From the NCBI RefSeq assembly GCF_014205225.1, contig NZ_JACHNB010000001.1, positions 4,259,501 through 4,323,500 on the forward strand: a stretch of 64,000 nt of DNA, read 5' to 3'. Below, piece after piece: positions 16,054-25,379 of the stretch. Under the pieces are notes generated by a model. That model saw only the letters and a list, made by a program, of their open reading frames with translations. It was not told the origin of the DNA and ran no database searches. A program made the position numbers and the translations under genes. The DNA is from Actinoplanes octamycinicus (GTDB lineage: Bacteria; Actinomycetota; Actinomycetes; Mycobacteriales; Micromonosporaceae). The first letter of the stretch is position 1, and each line of letters begins with the position of its first letter.

Positions 16054-18396
16054 TCAGCGGCCCACCACGGTGAGCGCGGCGTCGACGATGGAGCCGCTGT
16101 CGATGCCGTGCAGGCGGTAGGCGTCCGCGAGGCTGGTGGACTGGCCGAACGCGGTCACCCCGAGGCAGCGGATCCGGTCACCGCGGGCGGCGGCGAGGAA
16201 GGCCAGCGTGTGCGGATGGCCGTCGTGCACGGTGACCAGCGGAGCCGGCTGGGCGGCCGGGAACAGCTCGTCCAGGATGCCGCCGCCCACCCCGGCCGTC
16301 CGGCTGCCGCGCTGCTGGAACGAGCGGAAGACCAGGTCCGGGCTGGTCAGGCAGACCACCCCGGCCGGGACGCCCTGCTCGGCCAGCGCGTCCGCGGCGG
16401 CCAGCACCTCGGGCATGATCGCGCCGACGCCGACCAGGGTGACCTGCTCGTCGCCCGGCGCGTGCGCGGCGGGCAGCCGGTACCCGCCGGCGACGGCCTG
16501 CCGGCGCCGGCGTTCGCGCAGCGCCGGGTCGTCGGGCACCCGGGCGAGCCGCGGGTCGATCGGCCGGGTGGACAACCGGAAGTAGGCCGACGAGCCGCCC
16601 GCCACCCCGACCCCGCTCATCGCGTGCAGGAAGCACCACTCCAGATCCTGGGCGAACGCCGGCTCCCAGGCGACGCACTCGGGCTGCTCCAGGCCGATCG
16701 ACGGGGTGGTGATCGACTGATGGGCGCCGCCCTCCGGCGCCAGGGTCACCCCGGACGGGGTGCCGACCAGGATCGACTGGCCGCCGGCGTAGATGCCGTA
16801 GGACCAGGGCTCCAGGGCGCGGGTGACGAACGGGTCGTAGAGGGTGGCGATCGGGATCAGCCGCTCACCCCAGCGGGACCAGGTCGCGCCCAGCTCGCCC
16901 AGCAGGGAGACCAGGTTCACCTCGGCGATGCCGAGCTCGATGTGCTGGCCGTTGCTGTTCTCCTGCCAGCGCAGCACCCGCTCGGCGTCGTCGGCGAACC
17001 AGTCGTGCCGGTCCTCCACCGACCAGACGCCGGTCTTGTTGATCCAGCCGCCCAGGTTGGTGGACGAGGCGACGTCCGGCGAGCAGGTGACGACCCGGGC
17101 CGCGGCCTCCGGAGCGTCGCGCGGCAGGTCGGCCAGCAGCCTGCCGAGGGCGGCCTGGGTGCTGGTCGGCTTGCGGTAGCCGTGGCCCAGCTCGGCCGGC
17201 ACCGGGAGCGGCGCGGTGGGCGCGACCGGCTCGCGGCGAAGCACCTCGGCCCGCTGCCGGCACAGCTCGCCGGCGGCGGTGCCGGGCGCGAACCGCTGCC
17301 ACGGCGCCTGCCGATCCATCCCGCAGGAGACCGCGAGGGCGTCCATCTGCGCCGGCGACAGCAGCGCCGAGTGGTTGTTCGGGTGGCCCTCGGTCGGCAG
17401 GCCCCGGCCCTTGACCGTGTAGGCGAACACCACGCTGGGCCGGTGCTGGTCGACGCCGCGGAAGGTGTCCACCAGCAGGCCCAGGTCGTGACCGCCGAGG
17501 TCGCGGACGGCGGCCGCGAGCTCGTCCGGCGGGATCTCGTCGAGCAGCGCCTTGAGCTCCGGGGAGTCGGCCGAGGGCGCGCCACCGGCCAGGATCCGGC
17601 CGGCGATCTCCGCGGGCTCGACCCGCAGCATCCGCTGGTACTCCTCGTTCGGCATCGCCTCCAGCCGGGCCCGCAGCGCCGGCCCGCCGGGGCGCTCGAA
17701 CAGCCGGGAGATCACCCGGCCCCACTTGAGCACGACGACCTGCCAGCCCGCGGCGGCGAACATGCCCTGCAGCTTGGCGATCTGGATGTCCGGCACCACC
17801 CGGTCCAGCGACTGGCGGTTGAGGTCGACGACCCAGAGCAGCTCACCGAGCTTGGCGACGGCCGGGTCCATCACGGCTTCCCAGATCGCGCCCTCGTCCA
17901 GCTCGGCATCGCCGAGCAGGCTGACGAACCGGCCGCCGGCCGGCGCCTCGGTGAACCGGGAGCCGAGATAGCGGTGCGCCATGGCGGCCCACAGCGCGGC
18001 GGTCGCCCCGATGCCCACCGATCCGGTGGAGAAGTCGACCGTGCCGGGGTCCTTGCGCCGCGACGGGTAGGACTGCAGGCCGCCCTGGGCCCGCAGCCGC
18101 GGCAGGTAGGCCTCGTCCAGGTCGCCGAGCAGATAGTTGACGGCGTGCAGCACCGGCGAGGCGTGCGGTTTGACCGACACCCGGTCCCGGCTGGTCAGCT
18201 CGGCGAACCACAGGGCCACCATGATGTCCACCATCGAGGCGCTGGACGCCTGGTGACCGCCCACCTTGACGCCGGAGTCGTTGGGGCGGCCGGCGTTCGC
18301 GGCGTCGACGATCGACGCGGACAGCCACAGGACGCGGCGGGCGATCTCGCGCAGGGTGGCGGCGTCGGGGTGCTCGGCGGTCGGCCGGTGGTTCAT
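16054..18396 (-). CDS. Transketolase-like thiamine-diphosphate enzyme (AceE-like 2-oxoacid dehydrogenase E1)
   Basis: A 780-residue cytosolic enzyme with transketolase domain order. The N-terminal TPP domain has GDAELDEGAIWEAV followed by the Asn in VVDLNRQSL (GDG-N type motif). A pyrimidine-binding domain (residues about 430-620) and a transketolase C-domain follow. It is nearest to the homodimeric pyruvate dehydrogenase E1 group but about 100 residues shorter than AceE. The cystathionine lyase gene is 22 bases upstream in the same direction, so a 2-oxobutyrate-type substrate is an attractive inference. No E2 or E3 gene is nearby. GGAGAC precedes the ATG. Confidence 0.82.
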   Translation of the reverse strand: MNHRPTAEHPDAATLREIARRVLWLSASIVDAANAGRPNDSGVKVGGHQASSASMVDIMVALWFAELTSRDRVSVKPHASPVLHAVNYLLGDLDEAYLPRLRAQGGLQSYPSRRKDPGTVDFSTGSVGIGATAALWAAMAHRYLGSRFTEAPAGGRFVSLLGDAELDEGAIWEAVMDPAVAKLGELLWVVDLNRQSLDRVVPDIQIAKLQGMFAAAGWQVVVLKWGRVISRLFERPGGPALRARLEAMPNEEYQRMLRVEPAEIAGRILAGGAPSADSPELKALLDEIPPDELAAAVRDLGGHDLGLLVDTFRGVDQHRPSVVFAYTVKGRGLPTEGHPNNHSALLSPAQMDALAVSCGMDRQAPWQRFAPGTAAGELCRQRAEVLRREPVAPTAPLPVPAELGHGYRKPTSTQAALGRLLADLPRDAPEAAARVVTCSPDVASSTNLGGWINKTGVWSVEDRHDWFADDAERVLRWQENSNGQHIELGIAEVNLVSLLGELGATWSRWGERLIPIATLYDPFVTRALEPWSYGIYAGGQSILVGTPSGVTLAPEGGAHQSITTPSIGLEQPECVAWEPAFAQDLEWCFLHAMSGVGVAGGSSAYFRLSTRPIDPRLARVPDDPALRERRRRQAVAGGYRLPAAHAPGDEQVTLVGVGAIMPEVLAAADALAEQGVPAGVVCLTSPDLVFRSFQQRGSRTAGVGGGILDELFPAAQPAPLVTVHDGHPHTLAFLAAARGDRIRCLGVTAFGQSTSLADAYRLHGIDSGSIVDAALTVVGR

Positions 18397-18418
18397 CGGT
18401 GTCTCCGGTGGGTCGGTG

Positions 18419-19621
18419 CTAACGGGTGGCAGCGGTGACCGGCGCCCCGGCGGTGGCCGCGAGCGCCTGTTCCAGATCCTGCAGCAGGTCGTCGCAGTGT
18501 TCCAGGCCGACGGAGATTCTCACCAGCGCGGCGCACGGCCGGGCCTCGGCGGCGACCGGCCGGTGGGTGAGCGACGCCGGGTGCTGGATCAGCGAGTCGA
18601 CCCCGCCCAGCGAGACGGCGTGGGTGAACAGCCGGGTCCCGGAGGTGAGCCGGGCGGCGGCGTCGAACCCGCCGCGCAGGCTGACCGAGAGCATCGCGCC
18701 GGTGCCGTGCATCTGGCGGCCGAGCAGGCCGCGGGGGTCGCCGTCCAGGCCGGGGTAGTGGACCCGGTCGACGGCCGGGTGCCCGGCCAGCCAGCCGGCG
18801 AGCCGGGCCGCGGTGGCCTGCTGGGCGCGGACCCGGACGGGCAGCGTCGCCAGGCCCCGGTGCAGCAGGTAGCCGCCGAGCGGGTGGAGCAGGCCGCCGG
18901 TGACCGCGCGGACCTGGCGCAGCCGGGCGGCGGTCTCCTCGGCGCAGGCGATCACCCCGCCGACCACGTCGCCGTGCCCGCCGAGGTACTTGGTGGCGCT
19001 GTGCAGCACCATCGCCGCCCCCAGCGTGGCCGGGTTCTGCAGCACCGGGGTGGCGAAGGTGTTGTCGACGAGCACCGGGACGGGGCCGGCCCGCTCGGTG
19101 ACGGCCGCGATGTCGGCCAGGTCCAGGGTCGGGTTGGCCGGGGTCTCCAGGACGATCAGCCCGGTGTCCGGCCGGATGGCGTCGCCGACCTGCGCCTCGT
19201 CGCAGAAGCTCACCTCGGTGCCGAGCAGGCCGGTGGCCAGCAGGTGGTCGGTGCCGCCGTACAGCGGCCGGACGGCGACCACGTGGCGCCGGCCGGTCAT
19301 CGTGGTGTGCGCCAGGATCGCCGCGGTCATCGCCGCCATCCCGGAGCCGAAGGCCACCGCGGTGTCGGTGTGCTCCAGGCGGGCCAGCGCGGTCTCGAAC
19401 CGGGCCACCGTCGGGTTCCAGAGCCGGGCGTAGACCGCGCCGCCCTCCGGCACGGGACGGCCGCCGGTCGCCATCGCCTCGTAGGAGTCGCCGCCGCTCA
19501 GGATGTCCGGCAGCGGATTGGTCGAGGAGAGGTCGAGGGGCAGGGCGTGGACGCCGAGCGCGGTGAGGTCGTCGCGGCCGGCGTGCACGGCGAGCGAGTC
19601 GCGGTGCAGGGAGCTGGTCAT
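18419..19621 (-). CDS. Cystathionine gamma-lyase/synthase family PLP enzyme
   Basis: A 400-residue PLP-dependent enzyme of the Cys/Met metabolism family. The PLP lysine lies in LHSATKYLGGH, with the substrate-loop ARLWNPTV and FGSGMAAMTA. PLYGGT carries Gly where methionine gamma-lyases usually have Cys, so cystathionine gamma-lyase or synthase activity is favoured. It leads an operon with the E1-like gene and is divergent from an Lrp-type regulator, a standard arrangement for amino-acid degradation. The ATG at 19621 begins the conserved region. Confidence 0.87.
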   Translation of the reverse strand: MTSSLHRDSLAVHAGRDDLTALGVHALPLDLSSTNPLPDILSGGDSYEAMATGGRPVPEGGAVYARLWNPTVARFETALARLEHTDTAVAFGSGMAAMTAAILAHTTMTGRRHVVAVRPLYGGTDHLLATGLLGTEVSFCDEAQVGDAIRPDTGLIVLETPANPTLDLADIAAVTERAGPVPVLVDNTFATPVLQNPATLGAAMVLHSATKYLGGHGDVVGGVIACAEETAARLRQVRAVTGGLLHPLGGYLLHRGLATLPVRVRAQQATAARLAGWLAGHPAVDRVHYPGLDGDPRGLLGRQMHGTGAMLSVSLRGGFDAAARLTSGTRLFTHAVSLGGVDSLIQHPASLTHRPVAAEARPCAALVRISVGLEHCDDLLQDLEQALAATAGAPVTAATR

Positions 19622-19734
19622 GCGACGAGGTTTCCGGTTATCCCAACTTTTTCCTAGACTTCTTGCAAAATCCACAGGCCAGCCGGCAGATCCTGTCTTT
19701 TCCAGCGAGCGGCGGCGGATTGGGAGCGATTTCA

Positions 19735-20238
19735 TTGCGGAATGTGCAACCGGACCGGGGCGCCGCGCCGGCCGGCCAGCTCGACGATCTCGACCGTCGC
19801 CTGCTGAGCGTCCTCGCCGAGGACGCCGCGGTGACCAACAAGGCGCTCGCCGACCGCCTCGGCCTGGCCGAGTCCACCTGCGCCTACCGGGTCCGGGCGC
19901 TGCGCGAGGCCGGGGTGGTCACCGGCACCCGGGCGCAGCTGGATCTGGCCCTGCTGGGCTACCCGCTGCAGGCGATCGTCAAGGTCCGGCTGGGCAGCCA
20001 CACCATGGCCAACGTCAACCAGCTGTACGCGGCGCTGGCCGCCGCGCCCGGCGTCATCCAGGCCTTCCATCTGGCCGGCGCGGACGACTTCCACCTGCAC
20101 GTCGCGGTCGAGGACGCCGCGGCGCTGCGCGACTTCGTGCTGCGGCACGTGACCACCCACCGGGTGGTCCGGCAGACCGAGACGCACCTGGTCTTCGAGG
20201 TGCGCCGGGGCGCGGGGGTGCTGGACCGGCCGGCGTGA
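19735..20238 (+). CDS. Lrp/AsnC-family transcriptional regulator
   Basis: About 167 residues. An HTH lies at about 20-65 (LDRRLLSVLAEDAAVTNKAL, LGLAESTCAYRVRALRE) and a RAM ligand-binding domain follows. The TTG at 19735 with GGGAGCG upstream gives the normal family length; the longer TTG start at 19663 would add 24 unconserved residues. It is divergent from the cystathionine lyase operon and probably controls it in response to an amino acid. Confidence 0.9.
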   Translation: MRNVQPDRGAAPAGQLDDLDRRLLSVLAEDAAVTNKALADRLGLAESTCAYRVRALREAGVVTGTRAQLDLALLGYPLQAIVKVRLGSHTMANVNQLYAALAAAPGVIQAFHLAGADDFHLHVAVEDAAALRDFVLRHVTTHRVVRQTETHLVFEVRRGAGVLDRPA

Positions 20239-20335
20239 CCGGTGCGGCCGCGCCGGGACAGGGCCTCCACAAAGGACGCGGATCCGGCTAGCGTCAGGGC
20301 GTGCAGAGACACTGCTCTATGCCTTGGGAGGTCAG

Positions 20336-22135
20336 ATGACCATACGCAGGCGGACCACAGCCGCTGCCGGCGCGCTGATCACGATCGCGGCCCTCGCGGT
20401 GGGCGGCCCAGCGGCGGCCGCCGCGGCGCCTTCGGCGGGCCCCGGTGGCGTCACCCACGAGGAGAACCCCCGGGTGCCGGAGGGCGCGGTGTGGACGGAG
20501 GCGTACTTCCCGTCCGCCGACGGCAGCGGCGTCGAGCTCCACGCCGACGTGCTGCGCCCGGCGCACCTGCCGGCCGGCGCCAAGACCCCGGTGATCCTCG
20601 CGGTCGGGCCCTACTTCGCGCACGCCGGCCAGACCGGCCCGGAGGGCTGGACGCAGACCGGCCCGTCCAGCCGGTTCGCCGACTTCACCACCGGCACGAA
20701 CCTCTTCGCCCGCGGCTACACCTACGTCATGGTCGACCTGCGCGGCTTCGGCGGCAGCACCGGCTGCCTCGACTGGGTCGGCCCCGGCGAGCAGGCCGAC
20801 GTGCGGGCGGCGATCCAGTGGTCGGCGAGCCAGCCCTGGTCGACCGGCAAGGTGGGCATGTACGGCAAGTCGTACGACGCGGTGACCGGCCTGGTCGGCA
20901 ACAACCTGCGCCTCAAGCCGCTCAAGGCGGTGGTCGCCCAGGAGCCGGTCTGGAACATGTACAACTACCTGTTCAGCAACTCGGTGCCGCGGCCCAACGT
21001 GACCGGCACGCCGAACGCCTACAACAGCATCGCCACGCTGGCCCCGCTGCCCGACGACAGCGCCCGCTACCGGGCGAACGCGGCCTACGAGCAGAGTCAC
21101 CCGGAGTGCCTCAGCGACAACCTCACCAACAACAACAATCCCGACCTGAGCTCGTCCTACTGGCGGGCCCGTAACCTCGCGGCGCAGGCCAAGGGCACCA
21201 ACACCCCGCTCTTCGTCACCCAGGGCTTCATCGAGCCGAACACCAAGCCCGAGGACATGGACGAGTTCCTGGCCAACCACCACGGGGTCGAGCGGGGCTG
21301 GCTGGGGCAGTGGGAGCACGTGCGCGGCAACGAGACCAACAGCTCCGGGCAGTTGCTGATGGGCCGGGCCGGCTTCTTCGACGAGGTGATGCGCCTCTAC
21401 GACTACTACCTCAAGGGCATCCGGCCGGCCGTGCACGACCCGGCGTTCGCCATCGAGGACAGCACCGGCGCCTGGCGGGCGCAGCCGACCTGGCCGATCG
21501 CGCAGTCGTACCCCACCCTGAAGCTGCCGGACGGGCAGTACGTGGACGACGGGGTCGCCTCGGCGCTGGCCGCGCCGGCCGCGTCCGGCGACCAGCAGTG
21601 GGACATGGAGCACTACGCCGACCCGGCGCCGCCGGCCGCGAAGGGGTTCGCCCCGCTCGCCGACGACGCGCACAGCTACTTCCGGTGGTCGGCGCCGGTG
21701 ACGTCCCCGGTGCGGATCACCGCGACGCCGCGGGTCACGCTGAACGCGAGCGCGGCGGGCAACGTGCTGGTGCGGTTGTGGGACGTCGCTCCGGACGGGA
21801 CCGGGGTGATGTTCGACGAGAACGTGGCGCTGATCGAGCGGGCCGGGCGGGTCGGCTTCGACCTGAAGTCGACCGACTGGACCTTCCAGACGGGGCACCG
21901 GCTCGCCGTGCAGATCGGCACCATCGGCAGCGGCAGCTGGCTGGACACACCCAGCGGCAACACGATCCAGGTCAGCCGGACGCGACTGAGCCTGGCGCTG
22001 CAGAACCCGCGGTACGACGTGCCGACCCAGGGGGACCGGTCGCCGTACCTGGACACCTATCTGCGGCAGTACACCCGGACCTTCCCCGAGGTGGGGGAGG
22101 GGACCTTCCGGCTGGCCGTCGACAAGCGGCGGTGA
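20336..22135 (+). CDS. Secreted CocE/NonD-family hydrolase (X-Pro dipeptidyl-peptidase-like)
   Basis: A 599-residue secreted enzyme. The signal peptide is about residues 1-32. The S15/CocE alpha/beta-hydrolase core has VDLRGFGGSTG and the nucleophile elbow GMYGKSYDAV, and the C-terminal jelly-roll domain (about 430-590) contains RITATPRVTL and IERAGRVGFD. The family includes cocaine esterase, acyl-transferring hydrolases and Xaa-Pro dipeptidyl peptidases. The substrate here is not known; peptide or ester scavenging outside the cell is likely. The ATG at 20336 follows GGGAGG by five bases; the ATG at 20324 would place the ribosome site inside the gene. Confidence 0.88.
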   Translation: MTIRRRTTAAAGALITIAALAVGGPAAAAAAPSAGPGGVTHEENPRVPEGAVWTEAYFPSADGSGVELHADVLRPAHLPAGAKTPVILAVGPYFAHAGQTGPEGWTQTGPSSRFADFTTGTNLFARGYTYVMVDLRGFGGSTGCLDWVGPGEQADVRAAIQWSASQPWSTGKVGMYGKSYDAVTGLVGNNLRLKPLKAVVAQEPVWNMYNYLFSNSVPRPNVTGTPNAYNSIATLAPLPDDSARYRANAAYEQSHPECLSDNLTNNNNPDLSSSYWRARNLAAQAKGTNTPLFVTQGFIEPNTKPEDMDEFLANHHGVERGWLGQWEHVRGNETNSSGQLLMGRAGFFDEVMRLYDYYLKGIRPAVHDPAFAIEDSTGAWRAQPTWPIAQSYPTLKLPDGQYVDDGVASALAAPAASGDQQWDMEHYADPAPPAAKGFAPLADDAHSYFRWSAPVTSPVRITATPRVTLNASAAGNVLVRLWDVAPDGTGVMFDENVALIERAGRVGFDLKSTDWTFQTGHRLAVQIGTIGSGSWLDTPSGNTIQVSRTRLSLALQNPRYDVPTQGDRSPYLDTYLRQYTRTFPEVGEGTFRLAVDKRR

Positions 22136-22181
22136 CGCCGGGGGTGGCTCGGCGGGGCTGAAGTCGTACCGGAAACGGTGT

Positions 22182-22217
22182 GACGGCCTCCGGTCCGGAA
22201 GCGGACCGGAGGCCGTC
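22182..22217 (+). terminator. Perfect hairpin terminator after CocE gene
   Basis: Fifteen-base arms (22182-22196, 22203-22217) pair exactly around a six-base loop, 46 bases after the CocE stop. Confidence 0.8.
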
Positions 22218-22350
22218 GCCGCCGGGGGAATCGGAGTGACTTGTCCGATCAGGCGAAGAATGCCGCTGATCAGGCCGAATCACTGGTTCGTGACGGCGTG
22301 GTAGCTGACAGTGAGGGGAGTGAACCCGGCCCGGCCCCTGGAGTGGTCCG

Positions 22351-22950
22351 ATGTCGCACGACCTCCGTCAGCACCGCCGCCCGATCCGGCCCGCCCGGCC
22401 CGTCTCCAAGACCAAGGTGTCGCTCGCGGTCCTGGTCGCGGTCGCCGCGGTGGTGGCGCTGTTCGCCGCTGGGATCGTGGCCGAGCAGTACAGCCGCAAG
22501 CAGCCGGCCGCGGCGACCGCCGACACGCCCGCGCAGGCCGGCGCGGCCCCGCCGGGACTCGGCGCCGCGGTGCGCGACGGACGGTTCGAATTCGTGGTCA
22601 CCCGGGTGGACTGCTCGCACACCACGATCGGCGTCGAACACCTCAAGCGCACCGCCGCCGGAAAGTACTGCGTGGTGAGCCTCTCGGTCCGCAATGTCGG
22701 CGACGGCGCGAAGTATTTCGTCGGGCACGCGCAGAAGGCCTACGACGCGGCCGGCACCGAATACGGCAGCGACGAGCTGGCCGGCGTCTATGCGAACCGG
22801 GGCGCCGAGGCCTTTCTGCAGAAAGTCGAACCGGGCGAGAAGGCGACCGGCAAACTGGTTTTCGACGTGCCGAAGAAGGTCAAGCTGACCAGCCTCAGAC
22901 TGCACGACTCGCTGCTCTCCGGCGGCGTCACGGTGGCCCTCGGCGGGTGA
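22351..22950 (+). CDS. Membrane-anchored DUF4352-family protein
   Basis: 199 residues: a basic cytosolic tail, one membrane helix (VSLAVLVAVAAVVALFAAGI, near residues 24-43) and an extracytoplasmic immunoglobulin-like DUF4352 domain with KYCVVSLSVRNVG and VEPGEKATGKLVFDVP. Such domains are found in cell-surface lipoproteins of unknown role. The ATG follows GGAG by about eight bases. Its stop codon abuts the stop of the convergent PH-SHOCT gene. Confidence 0.82.
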   Translation: MSHDLRQHRRPIRPARPVSKTKVSLAVLVAVAAVVALFAAGIVAEQYSRKQPAAATADTPAQAGAAPPGLGAAVRDGRFEFVVTRVDCSHTTIGVEHLKRTAAGKYCVVSLSVRNVGDGAKYFVGHAQKAYDAAGTEYGSDELAGVYANRGAEAFLQKVEPGEKATGKLVFDVPKKVKLTSLRLHDSLLSGGVTVALGG

Positions 22951-23565
22951 CTAGGCCAGCAGCTTCGCTTTCGCCGCGGTGAACTCCTCGTCGGTGAGCA
23001 GCCCGGCGGTCTTCATCTCGCCGAGTTTGACCAGCTGGGCCATCAGGTCGCCGGAGGACGCGGCCGGCGCCGGCTCCAGCGCCGGCACCGGCTGTTGCGG
23101 CTGCTGCGGCACCACCGCCGGCACGACGACGTTGGTCGAGGCCGCCCCGGCCCGGCGCAGCTCGATGTCGCGCTGGTAGTGGTGCTGGGCCCAGTACTGA
23201 CGCACCGCGTTCGCCTGGCGCAGGATCAGGTCACGCACCCCGGCGGGGTTCTCGATGGACCGGAGAATGAGCACATACTGCCCGAAGCGGCCGGCCCGCG
23301 ACGGATCGAGACGCAGCGTCAGATCGCCGACCCCGCGCATTCGCTGCGCGATGTGCTGGGTGATGTCGGCATCGGTGATCAGCCAGAGCGGAATGGTTTC
23401 CTCGCGGGTCGAGATGAGGCCGGAAGCGAACCGGATCGCGTCCTCGGTCACCGTGTACGACCCGGTCTGCAGCCGCCCGCCGGTGGCCAGCGACGTGAGA
23501 TCCTGCGAAACCCCCGCCCACAGGACCGTCGTGCTCGTCGGGTTCATGTCGGTCATGCCAGTCAT
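22951..23565 (-). CDS. PH-like plus SHOCT domain protein
   Basis: 204 residues. The N-terminal part (about 10-125) looks like a bacterial PH-like/DUF304-type fold (IPLWLITDADITQHIAQRM, GDLTLRLDP). A Pro/Gln linker follows and the C-terminus is a SHOCT motif (LMAQLVKLGEMKTAGLLTDE). These proteins are usually membrane-associated oligomerisation factors with no known reaction. GAGG precedes the ATG. Confidence 0.75.
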   Translation of the reverse strand: MTGMTDMNPTSTTVLWAGVSQDLTSLATGGRLQTGSYTVTEDAIRFASGLISTREETIPLWLITDADITQHIAQRMRGVGDLTLRLDPSRAGRFGQYVLILRSIENPAGVRDLILRQANAVRQYWAQHHYQRDIELRRAGAASTNVVVPAVVPQQPQQPVPALEPAPAASSGDLMAQLVKLGEMKTAGLLTDEEFTAAKAKLLA

Positions 23566-23683
23566 CGGAATACCTCGGGGTCGAGCGAATCTCGCAGCGC
23601 ACCATATCCGTTCCGGACGAGGCGATCCCGGCAGCGCCCTCAGCCTTTCGGCCGGATCCGGTCACGCTTTTGTCGGCGCTGTT

Positions 23684-23716
23684 CCCGCTGCGGATTCACC
23701 AGGTCCCCGCAGCGGG
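23684..23716. other. Hairpin in the intergenic region upstream of the methyltransferase fusion
   Basis: CCCGCTGCGG (23684-23693) pairs with CCGCAGCGGG (23707-23716) across 13 bases. It lies upstream of both divergent genes, so it is a possible operator or leader structure rather than an ordinary terminator. Confidence 0.4.
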
Positions 23717-23812
23717 TCCGGAGCAGAGCGGACCACTCGATGTCGGCAAGGTGACGTACGCATCGGGCCTCCTCCGCCGTCTCCATCAGCACCGTGGAGT
23801 GGAGGAGGAGCG

Positions 23813-25105
23813 ATGGACGCAGCGCACCGTCCGGCGATGTCGCCGGTGGCCGCCTGGGTGGTGAGCCTGGCGGCCACCGTGGCGTCGACGTACGCGCTGG
23901 ACGCGGTCGCGGCGGCCACCGGCGCCGGTCTGGTCGCGTCCGGGATGCTCGGCGACCTCGGTCACCGGTCGGTGGTGGCGTTCCTCCTGGTCAGCTACGC
24001 GGCCTGGGCGTTCGGGCTGCGGGCCGGCCTGAGGGCGAACGGGAATCTGCTGGCGGCGACCGGGACCAGCAGCAACGTGCTGTCCAAACTGGCGTACGAC
24101 CTCACCCGGCGCCGCTGCGGCGCCGGGTCCGCCGCCCGGCTGGCCGCCGCGGTGGCGTACACCGGCACCGAGATCGCCAAGGAGGTGCCGTACTACCTGG
24201 CCGCGTTCGGGGCCGCCGCCGCGACCGACGCCATCACCACCGACGAGGCGCTCATCTTCCTCGGCGGCGCCAACCTCGGCGCGGCCCTCTACGAAGGCGC
24301 GCTCGCCCGGCTCACCCGCACCGTCGTGGGCCGCGGGCACGCGTCCTTCGACACCGACTGGGTGCCGGCCGAGTACCTCACCGACTACTACCGGACCGTC
24401 GAGCCGGACGAGATCGCCACCATCGCGTTCCTGGTCGACGCGATGCGCCACGCCGAGCCCGATCAGCCGGTCCTGTACTTCGGGACCGGTCCCACCCTGC
24501 ACCACGTGTTCGCCTGCGCCGAGACGGCCTCCGAGATCCATCTGGGCGACTATCTGCCGGAGAATCTGGCCGAGATCCAGCGGTGGATCGAGCGTGCCCC
24601 GGGCGCCCACGACTGGCGGCCGTTCGTCCGTTACACCCTGCGGTGCGAGGGCAACCCCTGTCCCACCGACGCCGAGGTGACCGCCCGCGAGGACCTCACC
24701 AGAGCGAAGATCACGACTATCGTACGGGTGGACGCGCGCCATCCTCGTCCGCTGGACCGGAGCTACCCGACCGTGGTCAGCGCCTACTGCGCGGACTCGG
24801 CGACCGGCGACCGCGCCACGTGGGAACTGTTCATGCGGCACATCACCGGCCTGGTCCAGCCCGGCGGCCTCTTCCTCACCGCGGCGCTGCGCCGGTGCCG
24901 CGGCTACACGGTCGGCGGCAAGACCTTCCCCGGCGCCGACATCGACGAGGGCGACCTCCGGGCGGCCCTGCGGCCGCACTTCACGCCGCTGCGCGAGGGG
25001 GTCGAGGTGGTGCCGACGGACCAGCACGGCGCCCACGGGTACGCCGGGATCCTGCTCTGCGGCGCCCGCCGCGCCCATCCGGCGGGCACCCTCCGCTGCG
25101 GATGA
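23813..25105 (+). CDS. Multi-pass membrane domain fused to an NNMT/PNMT/TEMT-like methyltransferase
   Basis: A 430-residue protein with GGAGGAGGAG just before its ATG. Residues 1-180 contain hydrophobic stretches (AAWVVSLAATVASTYALDAV; VVAFLLVSYAAWAFGLRAGL; YYLAAFGAAAATDAI) and look membrane-embedded. From Trp183 onward the sequence matches the SAM-dependent NNMT/PNMT/TEMT small-molecule N-methyltransferase group, with VLYFGTGPTLHHV as the SAM loop and IHLGDYLPENL following. The substrate would be a small amine. The membrane fusion is unusual for this normally soluble family. The short SHOCT and DUF6325 genes follow in the same direction. Confidence 0.72.
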   Translation: MDAAHRPAMSPVAAWVVSLAATVASTYALDAVAAATGAGLVASGMLGDLGHRSVVAFLLVSYAAWAFGLRAGLRANGNLLAATGTSSNVLSKLAYDLTRRRCGAGSAARLAAAVAYTGTEIAKEVPYYLAAFGAAAATDAITTDEALIFLGGANLGAALYEGALARLTRTVVGRGHASFDTDWVPAEYLTDYYRTVEPDEIATIAFLVDAMRHAEPDQPVLYFGTGPTLHHVFACAETASEIHLGDYLPENLAEIQRWIERAPGAHDWRPFVRYTLRCEGNPCPTDAEVTAREDLTRAKITTIVRVDARHPRPLDRSYPTVVSAYCADSATGDRATWELFMRHITGLVQPGGLFLTAALRRCRGYTVGGKTFPGADIDEGDLRAALRPHFTPLREGVEVVPTDQHGAHGYAGILLCGARRAHPAGTLRCG

Positions 25106-25157
25106 GGTGCCGCCCCGCCGGGCGGGTCAGACTGGCGGCACGTCGAGAGGGGGACCG

Positions 25158-25379
25158 ATGCTGTTGGTGCCGAGGCAGTTGCGGCGTTCCGGGATGACCG
25201 GCGACGTGCCCTACTACGGTGGCCGGTTCACGCCGGCGCAGGCCTACGCGGCCTCGCACCCGGCCCGTCCGCGGCCCCAGCCGGCCGCCGACCCGCTGCC
25301 GGCGTTGCAGCACCTGCTCGACACCGGAGTGATCACCGCCGAGGAGTACCGGGACCTGCGCGCGCGGGTGAACCGCTGA
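25158..25379 (+). CDS. Small SHOCT-domain protein
   Basis: 73 residues with a GAGAGGGGG ribosome site. The C-terminus (LPALQHLLDTGVITAEEYRD) is a SHOCT-like helical pair; the N-terminus is basic and unstructured. Its stop overlaps the next start as TGATG, so it is coupled to the DUF6325 gene. Confidence 0.75.
   Translation: MLLVPRQLRRSGMTGDVPYYGGRFTPAQAYAASHPARPRPQPAADPLPALQHLLDTGVITAEEYRDLRARVNR

Noticed and set aside
18419-19621. Methionine gamma-lyase identity
   Set aside because: The diagnostic active-site Cys position is Gly in PLYGGT, so cystathionine-type activity is more likely.
23255-23812. N-terminal extension of the methyltransferase-fusion frame
   Set aside because: It overlaps the PH-SHOCT gene antisense; the ATG at 23813 has an excellent ribosome site.
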